Assembly (NCBI GenBank): GCA_022447335.1
Contig: JAKVCF010000021.1
Span: 1 to 23,692, forward strand
Source: Planctomycetota bacterium
GTDB taxonomy: Bacteria; Planctomycetota; UBA1135
Direction: 5' to 3'
DNA length: 23,692 nucleotides
The notes under the pieces: generated by a model
What the model was told of the DNA's origin: nothing
The model's database searches: none
The model's input: only the letters and a program-made list of their open reading frames with translations
Translations under genes and position numbers: made by a program
Part shown: one piece after another, positions 6,496-13,640 of the stretch
Position numbering within the stretch: the first letter of the stretch is position 1
How the letters are laid out: each line of letters opens with the position of its first letter

Positions 6496-7893
6496 CTACC
6501 GCGGGCAAGTTGATGGCGCATCCACTCCATCGTCGACCATGCGCTTCTTGCGCCAAGCTCCGGACTTCCACCGCCACCAGAAGATGGCGCTGCCGAGGAA
6601 GATCTCGGCTGTCCAACTAAGCCAAACATGAGCCAAGTTGCCGTGGAAAACATGCACGACCGCCCAAGCCAACGGCACTGATAGTGCCCACGAGCAGAGG
6701 ATGCCGACGTACATGACCCAGTAGTGATCTCCAGCGGCTCGCAAACCAAAGCGGAAGGCTACTTGATAGGAGTCGCCCAGCTGCCAGAGCGCTGCGGCCA
6801 GCATGACTTGGCCTCCGAGCTTGATCGCGGTGTCGTAATCCCCCTCTCCTTCTTTGAGGAAGACCGACACCAGATCTTCACCGAAGAAAAAGTATATGAC
6901 GCCCATGCATGTCATGAAGATGGCGCAAATGCGCAGCGAAGAATGCAGTGCGCGTTCGGCGTAATCGGGCTTCTTTTCGCCGATGTATTGGCCAATAAGC
7001 GTGGCGCCGCCGTCGGCGATTGCTACAGCTGGCATGATCGATAAGTGCACAAGCTGAATCGCGGCTTGGTGCACCGCTAGCGCAGTGGTGCCGAGGAAGC
7101 CGATCATTGTTGTGATCAATGCGAATGCCCCTGACTCCAGCACGAACTGCACTCCGCCAGTGATGCCGGTTGTGAGCACTTTCTTCATGCGGTTCCAGCG
7201 GTATGCCCAAGGCTGACCTTTGGCGGACTTACGTGGGCGTGCGAGCCAGACCATCAGGCATAGAGCCAGTAGGTCGGCAAGACCGGTGCCTAGCGCTGCG
7301 CCCTGCACCCCATAAGCGGGCATGCCGAACAGGCCAAAGATGAGGATCCATGAAAGTGCGACGTTGGTCGGATGGGCAAGCAGGTCGGCCGCCATGCCGA
7401 TGCGCGGGCGCGAAGTTGCGCGGAGGTACTCCGCCACGCTGACGTTCATCAGCCAGGCGCCAGACCAGATCAGGCGCATTTCTAGGTAAGCAATTGCGAA
7501 GCTGCGCGCGTCAGGGGTTAGCTTGCTGCCAGCCAGATTCATGATCAGAGTGGCGGCTGGCCCAGCCAAGACGAGGCTCAATAGGCCCCATGCCACTGCC
7601 AGATAAAAGGCATGGATGCCATAGGAGTAGGCGGCGATTCGATCGCCCGCGCCGAAGTACTGGCTGACCAGCGGCCGTTGCCCGCGGAGCATGCCAAGCG
7701 GGAAGGACATTAGTGTCCAGGCCATGACAGAGGCTAAGCCGACTGCGCCTAGAGCTTCGATGCCAAGGCGGCCCACCAACAACATGTCGATGAATCCCTT
7801 CAACGTGAAGGAGATCATCGACACGCCGATTGGCCAGGCTAGATACAGAACCTGACGCGGTGAGCCGGGGGCGTGCGGAGAAAGGGCGCTCAA
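6496..7893 (-). CDS. MATE-family efflux transporter (NorM/DinF-like)
   Basis: A 465-residue, very hydrophobic protein with about 12 membrane helices, the usual length for the family. The N-terminal half shows the MATE pattern: LAWPIGVSM, FIDMLLVGRLG.EALGAVGLAS, GMLRGQRPLVSQYFGAGD and, later, AEYLRATSRPRIGM. The second half repeats it with GGVQFVLESGAFALITTMIGFLGTTALAVHQAA and GATLIGQYIG. MATE proteins exchange Na+ or H+ for cationic drugs or metabolites in the inner membrane; the substrate here is unknown. The start appears to be TTG at 7893, because the first helix begins soon after and no ATG fits; no Shine-Dalgarno sequence is seen, so the exact start is uncertain. It is transcribed away from the GT9 gene and converges on the selenoprotein gene. 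A nested inverted repeat lies 20-78 bases before the start. Confidence 0.9.
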   Translation of the reverse strand: MSALSPHAPGSPRQVLYLAWPIGVSMISFTLKGFIDMLLVGRLGIEALGAVGLASVMAWTLMSFPLGMLRGQRPLVSQYFGAGDRIAAYSYGIHAFYLAVAWGLLSLVLAGPAATLIMNLAGSKLTPDARSFAIAYLEMRLIWSGAWLMNVSVAEYLRATSRPRIGMAADLLAHPTNVALSWILIFGLFGMPAYGVQGAALGTGLADLLALCLMVWLARPRKSAKGQPWAYRWNRMKKVLTTGITGGVQFVLESGAFALITTMIGFLGTTALAVHQAAIQLVHLSIMPAVAIADGGATLIGQYIGEKKPDYAERALHSSLRICAIFMTCMGVIYFFFGEDLVSVFLKEGEGDYDTAIKLGGQVMLAAALWQLGDSYQVAFRFGLRAAGDHYWVMYVGILCSWALSVPLAWAVVHVFHGNLAHVWLSWTAEIFLGSAIFWWRWKSGAWRKKRMVDDGVDAPSTCPR

Positions 7894-7913
7894 GTGGAGA
7901 ATGAATCACGTGG

Positions 7914-7971
7914 CCCTGCCCGGGCCGAAAGCGAATGGGGGAGAAGGTGGAGGGTATTCGTAGGGGCAGGG
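7914..7971. promoter_or_regulatory. Nested inverted repeat upstream of the MATE gene (candidate leader structure)
   Basis: An outer stem is formed by CCCTGCCC (7914-7921) with GGGCAGGG (7964-7971), 8 perfect pairs. An inner stem is formed by CGAAT (7932-7936) with ATTCG (7956-7960), 5 perfect pairs, around a 19-base loop. On the minus strand the loop is pyrimidine-rich and the structure ends 20 bases before the MATE start codon. It does not match a riboswitch family that I recognise. The rest of the 236-base gap (7894-8129) shows no ORF or other clear element apart from a TAGAAT box at 8117-8122. Confidence 0.4.
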
Positions 7972-8129
7972 ACTACTTATCTATCGATTGAATTGCTCTG
8001 GAGCGGCGGACAAGGGGGATTCTAGCCCGGCTCTCAGCGTGGCTAGTCGGCTCGCGACATGTTGCGGCATCTTCAAGGCTCGTCGCGCGATTTCATGTCA
8101 GATAAGTTACGGATCCTAGAATCCTGATA

Positions 8130-9161
8130 GTGAGCGAACGCCACGGCACCCTGCTGGTCGACACATCTTTCTTGGGGGATGTGTTGGGCGCCGAGCCCTT
8201 GGTGCGTGCGGCGGCTGCTCAATGGCCTGAAGATCCGGTCGATTTTCTAGCTGGGCCAGGTGGAGTTCAGATGCTCGCGGGCCATCCGCAGTTGCGCGAG
8301 CTGGCTGTTTTCGACAAGCGTGGCGTGGACCAGGGCTTCGGAGGTCTTTGCCGGGTAGCCAGGCGTTTGCGTGAAAAGCGTTATGCGCGGGCGATTTGCT
8401 CGCACCGTTCGTGGCGGACCGCAGCGCTGCTGCGCTTAACCGGGATCCCGGTTCGGGTTGGATTTCACAACGCCAGCGCTGCTTGGCTGTATAGCCAGCG
8501 AGTTCGCTACCGCAAAGATCTGCACGAGGTTGAGCGCAATCTTGAGCTGATCGGGGGCGGCGGATGGGAAGCTCCTCGCATGTATCCGGGGGAGGCCGAG
8601 CGAGCGCGTGCTCAGGAGTTGCTCGAGCAACTACCGCAGCCGCCGGTTGCCCTAGCTCCAGGGTCTATCTGGGCGACCAAGCGATGGCCGCCCCGGAAGT
8701 GGAGCGAGCTCTTGTTTGGACTTTGTCAGTCGGGCCAATCCGTCGTTCTTTTGGGAGGTCCGGACGACGCCGAGCTCTGCGAGGAAATCCGGATGGCGGC
8801 CGGTTTGGATGCTATCCCCGATGCGGCTTGCCTTGACCTATCCGGCCAGACCAGTCTCCGTGAGTCTGCAGCTGTGCTCGAAAGCTGCACCACTCTTGTC
8901 AGTAACGATTCGGCTCCGATGCACCTCGGGGTGGCAGCTGGTATCCCGGTTGTAGCGGTCTACTGCAGCACCGTGCCAGCCTTTGGCTTTGCGCCTCGCG
9001 GGCCGCGCGATCTAGCCCTTGAGGTCAAGGACCTTGCCTGCCGCCCTTGTGGGGCTCATGGCCGCAACGAGTGTCCAGAAAAGCACTTTCGCTGCGGCGA
9101 AGACCTTGGCTCAGCTCAAGTGCTGCGGGCCGCGCTTGAGCGCTCGGCGGTTTCGGTCTAA
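8130..9161 (+). CDS. Glycosyltransferase family 9 (LPS heptosyltransferase-like)
   Basis: A 343-residue protein with both GT-B lobes of family GT9. The N-terminal lobe starts TLLVDTSFLGDVLGAEPLV, the usual 'LGD....P' acceptor-side motif. The C-terminal nucleotide-sugar lobe has LAPGSIWATKRWPPRKW (about 176-192), SVVLLGGPDD, and SNDSAPMHLGVAAGIPVV followed by STVPAFGFAPRG. A cysteine-rich stretch CRPCGAHGRNECPEKHFRC near the end is typical of WaaF/RfaF (heptosyltransferase II). The enzyme likely adds heptose, or a related sugar, from ADP-heptose to lipid A core in the cytoplasm, which indicates an outer membrane. The GTG at 8130 is used because MSERHGTLLVD is the natural family start. No Shine-Dalgarno sequence is present, and a TAGAAT -10-like box (8117-8122) lies close enough for a nearly leaderless mRNA. 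Its stop codon interlocks with that of the convergent SRPBCC gene. Confidence 0.88.
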   Translation: MSERHGTLLVDTSFLGDVLGAEPLVRAAAAQWPEDPVDFLAGPGGVQMLAGHPQLRELAVFDKRGVDQGFGGLCRVARRLREKRYARAICSHRSWRTAALLRLTGIPVRVGFHNASAAWLYSQRVRYRKDLHEVERNLELIGGGGWEAPRMYPGEAERARAQELLEQLPQPPVALAPGSIWATKRWPPRKWSELLFGLCQSGQSVVLLGGPDDAELCEEIRMAAGLDAIPDAACLDLSGQTSLRESAAVLESCTTLVSNDSAPMHLGVAAGIPVVAVYCSTVPAFGFAPRGPRDLALEVKDLACRPCGAHGRNECPEKHFRCGEDLGSAQVLRAALERSAVSV

Positions 9162-9634
9162 TCGCGCGGTGGAAAGATTTCGCGAACCACTTTCTCGCGG
9201 TAGGCGAAGATCGAGCGGACATCGCGGTCAACGATCCAGCCCGAGGCTATGCGGCCGAGTCGGCCTAGGGGCACACAGTAATTCACGATATCGGTTATCC
9301 GCGTGCCAGCGCCATCGACCTCAAATAAGTGTTCGTGATGCCACACTTTGAATGCGCCCTTGAGCGAGGTGTCGACAAAGCGCTTACCTGGCTCCCACTC
9401 CAGTAGAAGGGTGCGCCAGCGCATTGGGATGCCACGGAAGCGAAGCTTGTAGTCAATCGTGGTATCTGCACCGAGCGGGCCGCTACTGCCAATCACCTGG
9501 AAGTTCAGCCAAGGAGGCGTGATGCACTCAAGATTTTTCGGGTCACAGAAGAACGGCCAGATTTCTTCCGGCGCGTACGGCAACCAGGACTCGAATTGGA
9601 CCTGTTTGGTGCCGGCGGGAAAGGGAGGCTGCAC
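9158..9634 (-). CDS. SRPBCC-family (START-like) ligand-binding protein
   Basis: A 158-residue protein covering one SRPBCC domain. It shows the pattern of small bacterial members: F.SWLPYAPEEIWPFFCDPKNLECITPPWLNF at the start, then YKLRFRGIPMRWRTLLLEWEPGKRFVD, WHHEHLFEV, GTRITDIVNYCVPLG and a C-terminal helix with IFAYREKVV. The family folds as a helix-grip cavity for hydrophobic ligands; related domains are often fused to or encoded near NAD-dependent epimerases (YfcH type) or cyclases. No substrate can be inferred. The start is GTG 9634 with a strong AAAGGAGG immediately upstream, only about two bases from the GTG, so the spacing is short. It diverges from nrdJ across 96 bases (9635-9730) in which I see no clear promoter boxes. 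Confidence 0.85.
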   Translation of the reverse strand: MQPPFPAGTKQVQFESWLPYAPEEIWPFFCDPKNLECITPPWLNFQVIGSSGPLGADTTIDYKLRFRGIPMRWRTLLLEWEPGKRFVDTSLKGAFKVWHHEHLFEVDGAGTRITDIVNYCVPLGRLGRIASGWIVDRDVRSIFAYREKVVREIFPPRD

Positions 9635-9730
9635 ACCCTCCTTTAGGACAGAACGTGGGGAGCTTGTGGCCAGTTTCCTCTGGTTCTACTGGAACCAATT
9701 CGCGGCCGTCTCTACTTTGACGCTGTTGTT

Positions 9731-12331
9731 ATGGACGCGAAAAAATCCTCTCCCCGATCAGCCTCCCGGAAACGCTCCCCCCGGTCGAAGGCCGCTACGA
9801 AAAAGGCTCCCAGGAAAAAGGTGGCAGTTGTTGAGAACGGCATGCCAACTCTTTTTGATCTCCCTGCGGTCCCGGCCGATTTGCCGGACCCAAGGCTGAC
9901 TGAGAACGCTGCCACGGTGCTTGCGAATCGCTATCTCGCCAAGGACGAGGTGACGGGCGAGGTCCGCGAGCAGCCAAAGGATCTGTTCTGGCGAGTCGCT
10001 GCTGCAGTTGCTGCGCCCGAGTTCGATCTTGATCCACGTATAGGCGACCGCTGGGCGCGTCGCTTCTATGAGTTGATGTCTACCGGGGTTTTTGTCCCCA
10101 ACTCACCGACTCTGATGAACGCTGGTCGGGAGATGGGCATGCTTTCTGCGTGCTTTGTGCTTCCGGTCGAAGATTCGGTCGATGGCATCTTTACCACGCT
10201 GAAGCATGTTGCCCTCATCCAAAAAGCCGGCGGGGGCACCGGCTTTAGCTTTGCGCGACTGCGTCCCGATGGCGATTTGGTCGCGTCCAGCGGTGGCCGA
10301 ACCTCCGGCCCACTGTCCTTCATCGATACTTTTTCTGCAGGTACCGAGTCAATCCAGCAAGGCGCTTTCCGACGTGGAGCCAATATGGGCGTAATGCGCT
10401 GTGACCATCCTGATGTGGTCGAGTTCGTGCGAGCCAAAGATGACCTTTCACGCTGGACTAACTACAACGTGTCAGTTGCGGTTACGGAAGCCTGGATGCA
10501 AAAAGTTGTCGATGCGCCTACCGACCCGATTGTCGTAGTGAACCCGCGCAGTGGTCAAAAGGCTTGGATGCGAAAGGCCGAAGGCCGCCGTGTTTCCACA
10601 GCTGACTACGAGGCTTTCGCCGCTGGGGACCCTGCTGAGGGGGCGGAGTACTACACCTATGGCGAAGTGCTGGACTCGATAATTCACTTTGCTTGGAAAA
10701 ATGGTGAGCCAGGCATGCTCTTTATCGATCGCGCCAATGCTGACAATCAGGTGCCTAACCTCGGTAATTATGAAGCCACCAACCCGTGCGGTGAGCAATG
10801 GTTATTACCGTATGGATCATGCAATCTAGGCTCGATCAACTTGGGCAGCTTTTATAAAGAGAGCGCTCCAGAGGCCGCTGACTGGAAAGATCGCATTGAC
10901 TGGAAAGAGTTCGAGTCGGCCGTCGCGGACTGTACACGGTTTCTTGACGATGTGGTTACGATCAATAACTACCCAATACCCGAAATTCGTGAGCGTGACA
11001 ACGAAGAGCGTCGCATCGGCTTGGGAGTGATGGGGTTTGCTGATTTGTTATTCCGCCTTGGTGTGCGCTATGGGTCTGAGAAGAGTTTCGAGATAGCGCG
11101 TACTTTTAGTGAGCGCATGACCGAAGGTTCCTATCGCGCTAGTGAGGCGCTGGTCGAAGAGGACGGCCGCGCGCCTTTTGAGGCCTGGGAAGGATCGAAG
11201 CCACAGCTTGAGGGGAAGAAGCCGAGACGAAACTCGCATGTCAGCACGGTTGCGCCGACTGGAACGATCTCAATCATTGCAGGCTGTTCGGGCGGCATTG
11301 AGCCGATCTTCTCCTTGGCGTTCCAGCGCCAGGTAATGAAGAACGAAGATGGCGTCCCGGTAGTTATGCGCGAAGTTCAGCCCGATTTCCGTGGGGCGCT
11401 TGAGAGGCGCGGCTACTCCGAAGCCGAGATAGACGCCGTGATTGATGTCGCTTTGACTGACGGAACGGTGGGCTCATCCGATCTCCCGGAGGAAGTTAAG
11501 GCCACCTTTGTCACTGCTCGCGATGTAGTTCCGAGCGATCATATTCTTATGCAGGCTGCCTGGCAGTCGCATATCGACAACGCTGTTTCGAAGACGATTA
11601 ATTTGCCACATGAGTCCACTGAGGATGATGTGCGCACTGCCTATCTATTAGCTTGGCGCGAAGGCTGCAAAGGAGTGACTGTCTATCGCGACGGCTGTCG
11701 CGACATGCAGCCGATGGCGCTGAAGCAGAAGGAAGAGGCCGCTGCCGCCGCTAGCATTGATGCTCCGATCAATCCGGTGCGCCTTCCGGAGATCATGCCG
11801 TCAATACGCGTTCGTCAGATGACGCCTTTCGGCAATATGCACGTCAAGATTTCAGTCGATGCGCAGAGGGATCGCGAGATGGAAGTCTTTGCGCAGCTTG
11901 GCAAAGGTGGCGATGTCGCCAACTCCGACCTCGAAGCTATTTGTCGCATGATCTCGCTATTTTTGCGTTGCGGGGGCGAGGTTTCGATGGCGCTTAAGCA
12001 GCTTGAAGGGATTGGGTCGTCGCTATCGGTCCCCTCTAAGGAGGGTCGGATTATGTCGTTGGCTGATGGTCTAGCGAAAGCATTGGCTAAGTACCAGCAG
12101 GCTAAGGCGCGCTTTGGTCTCAAGTCGATTCTTCTTGGCGAGATCGACCCGGAGCAGCTTTCGGAGGATCCGAGGAGTAGCGCTCCTAGTACAGCGATGA
12201 ACTCTGGCGGTCGCGCGGGCTCAGGTATGGGGAATGCTTTCAAGATAAAGTGCCCCGCCTGCAATTCGGGCACGTTGGTCTTCGAAGAAGGTTGCTGTAA
12301 GTGCCATGCTTGTGGTTACTCGCAGTGCTAA
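9731..12331 (+). CDS. nrdJ: Adenosylcobalamin-dependent (class II) ribonucleoside-diphosphate reductase
   Basis: An 866-residue enzyme that reduces ribonucleotides to deoxyribonucleotides using coenzyme B12, so it needs no oxygen. The catalytic residues line up with the characterised Thermotoga enzyme: Cys141 (in LSACFVLP) and Cys364 (in YGSCNLGSINL) as the redox pair, and the NPCGEQ block with Asn351, the thiyl-radical Cys353 and Glu355. Further family blocks are FVPNSPTLMNAG, the Gly-rich AGGGTGFSFARLRP, and STVAPTGTISIIAGCSGGIEP. The C-terminus has a CPAC...CKCHACGYSQC cysteine cluster, typical of NrdJ, for zinc binding and/or re-reduction by thioredoxin. The first 30 residues are an unusual Lys/Arg/Ser/Ala-rich tail; the ATG at 9842 is an alternative start that would omit it. 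No Shine-Dalgarno sequence precedes either. It is a single-gene unit that converges on the cysteine desulfurase gene. Confidence 0.95.
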   Translation: MDAKKSSPRSASRKRSPRSKAATKKAPRKKVAVVENGMPTLFDLPAVPADLPDPRLTENAATVLANRYLAKDEVTGEVREQPKDLFWRVAAAVAAPEFDLDPRIGDRWARRFYELMSTGVFVPNSPTLMNAGREMGMLSACFVLPVEDSVDGIFTTLKHVALIQKAGGGTGFSFARLRPDGDLVASSGGRTSGPLSFIDTFSAGTESIQQGAFRRGANMGVMRCDHPDVVEFVRAKDDLSRWTNYNVSVAVTEAWMQKVVDAPTDPIVVVNPRSGQKAWMRKAEGRRVSTADYEAFAAGDPAEGAEYYTYGEVLDSIIHFAWKNGEPGMLFIDRANADNQVPNLGNYEATNPCGEQWLLPYGSCNLGSINLGSFYKESAPEAADWKDRIDWKEFESAVADCTRFLDDVVTINNYPIPEIRERDNEERRIGLGVMGFADLLFRLGVRYGSEKSFEIARTFSERMTEGSYRASEALVEEDGRAPFEAWEGSKPQLEGKKPRRNSHVSTVAPTGTISIIAGCSGGIEPIFSLAFQRQVMKNEDGVPVVMREVQPDFRGALERRGYSEAEIDAVIDVALTDGTVGSSDLPEEVKATFVTARDVVPSDHILMQAAWQSHIDNAVSKTINLPHESTEDDVRTAYLLAWREGCKGVTVYRDGCRDMQPMALKQKEEAAAAASIDAPINPVRLPEIMPSIRVRQMTPFGNMHVKISVDAQRDREMEVFAQLGKGGDVANSDLEAICRMISLFLRCGGEVSMALKQLEGIGSSLSVPSKEGRIMSLADGLAKALAKYQQAKARFGLKSILLGEIDPEQLSEDPRSSAPSTAMNSGGRAGSGMGNAFKIKCPACNSGTLVFEEGCCKCHACGYSQC

Positions 12332-12393
12332 ATGGCCGAGTTCCTGTAGCCGGGCCGACGGAGCCCTTGTTTGTTACTAGGCAGAGAGGCTGG

Positions 12394-12408
12394 GCATGAG
12401 TGTCATGC
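12394..12408. terminator. Hairpin between convergent nrdJ and cysteine desulfurase genes
   Basis: GCATGA (12394-12399) pairs perfectly with TCATGC (12403-12408) around a three-base loop, followed on the plus strand by TTTAAG. It lies 62 bases after the nrdJ stop and one base beyond the opposite gene's stop codon. The T-run is short, so it may be a weak or bidirectional terminator. A second, weaker hairpin (GGGC...GCCC followed by TTGTTTGTT) lies near 12352-12375 and could serve nrdJ. Confidence 0.45.
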
Positions 12409-12409
12409 T

Positions 12410-13576
12410 TTAAGTCAGCCGCGCTAAGGCGACACTGAGCGCGGCGCCAACCGAATCAAGGTCTTCCTGGTTTTCTGTGCCGTCTAAGCTAAAGCGCAGG
12501 ACGCTATTGCGGAGTTCTTGCGGCAAGTTGATCGCACGCAGAATCACTGATTCGGTATGGCCGTGGCTGGAGCAGGCGCTGCCACTTCCGCAAGCAATGC
12601 CTTCGGCTTCGAGCGCATGTAATAAAGTCTCGGCGATCATGCCGGGGAAAGCGACCGATAGAATTGGGCCGAGACAATCATTTTCATTCTGCGGGCCGAC
12701 CACGATGCAATCGGGAGATGCGGCGCGGATAGCGTTTAGCAGATGAGCGCGCCGGCTAAAATTGCGCTGTGGGTCTTCGGTCAAGCGCTCACGTCGAATT
12801 GTTGCGGCCTTAGCCATAGCGACGGCGCCCATTACGTTTTCGGTGCCGGCGCGCAGGCCGCTTTCGTGTCCCCCACCGAGGCTGAGTGGCTGAGGGTCGG
12901 CGGCGTTATCGCGTAGAAAAAGCGCAGCACACCCACGTACGCCACCGAACTTGTGTGCTGCAATGGCAATCGAATCCGCTCCCAAAGAGTCGAAGCTTTC
13001 CGTGCGTTTGCCTGCAGCCTGGACCGCATCCGTGTGAAAGATGGCGTGCGGCGCGTGTGCGCGTGTGACTTGGACTAGTTCGGTAATTGGCAATAGCGAT
13101 CCTAGTTCATTATTCGCCCAATGAAGGCTGACTAGTGCAACATCTTCATCGAGCGCGGTGCATAATGAGTCGGGCCTTACCACTCCTGCTGCATCGGGCT
13201 CGAGTACGTCGACTACAAAGCCTTCGTCAGCGAGCGCTTGTGCTGGCTGCAGTGAGCAGGGGTGCTCGATCGATGAGACTAGTATGCGAGGGGGCTTACC
13301 GCTCGCGCGCTCTACGGACGCCCTCACGCTGCGCGCCATGCCACGAATGCCCAAATCATTGGCCTCCGTCCCCGTTGCGGTCAGTACCACGCGGTACTGT
13401 CGAGCGCCAAAGGCCCGCCGCAGATCGCTACGTGCAGTTTCCAGCGCCCGCATTGCTTGGGCCCCAAGTGCGTGCAGTGAGCCTGGGTTCGCGTAGGCTT
13501 CGCGTGTGGCCCGCACGAAGGCCTCAAGGGCATCCGGGATGGGCGGAGCAGTGGAGGCGTGATCGAGATAGAGCAT
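12410..13576 (-). CDS. Cysteine desulfurase (NifS/IscS-like, class V aminotransferase fold)
   Basis: A 388-residue PLP enzyme that takes sulfur from cysteine as a persulfide for Fe-S clusters, tRNA thiolation or cofactors. The start at ATG 13576 gives MLYLDHAST, the normal family beginning; an in-frame TTG at 13606 would add ten non-conserved residues. Seen in order: TATGTEAND, SSIEHPC (His105 stacks on PLP), HWANNELG, FHTDAVQAAGK (Asp183), AAHKFGG with the PLP lysine Lys209, GGGHESGLRAGTENV, and the mobile catalytic loop GSGSACSSHGH with Cys335. All key residues are present. No iscU, iscR or suf gene is adjacent. Related enzymes can also release selenium from selenocysteine; because a selenoprotein lies in this window that is worth noting, but nothing in this sequence proves it. 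It diverges from the M24 peptidase gene across 64 bases. Confidence 0.9.
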   Translation of the reverse strand: MLYLDHASTAPPIPDALEAFVRATREAYANPGSLHALGAQAMRALETARSDLRRAFGARQYRVVLTATGTEANDLGIRGMARSVRASVERASGKPPRILVSSIEHPCSLQPAQALADEGFVVDVLEPDAAGVVRPDSLCTALDEDVALVSLHWANNELGSLLPITELVQVTRAHAPHAIFHTDAVQAAGKRTESFDSLGADSIAIAAHKFGGVRGCAALFLRDNAADPQPLSLGGGHESGLRAGTENVMGAVAMAKAATIRRERLTEDPQRNFSRRAHLLNAIRAASPDCIVVGPQNENDCLGPILSVAFPGMIAETLLHALEAEGIACGSGSACSSHGHTESVILRAINLPQELRNSVLRFSLDGTENQEDLDSVGAALSVALARLT

Positions 13577-13640
13577 GGAGCCGCCGCCTATTTTGACGTC
13601 TCCCAACGCTTATGCCGAGGCCGCGTAGACTTGGGGGGCT

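Noticed and set aside
7894..8129. tRNA or known riboswitch in the MATE/GT9 gap
   Set aside because: No cloverleaf, GTTCGA-type T-loop with matching acceptor stem, or riboswitch core was found; only the nested inverted repeat is reported.
11815..12273. Minus-strand 152-residue open frame inside nrdJ
   Set aside because: It is antisense to the conserved C-terminal part of a certain gene and shows no protein-like motif.
13135..13596. Plus-strand 153-residue Arg-rich frame opposite the cysteine desulfurase
   Set aside because: Arg/Leu/Pro-biased shadow of a gene with all catalytic residues intact.
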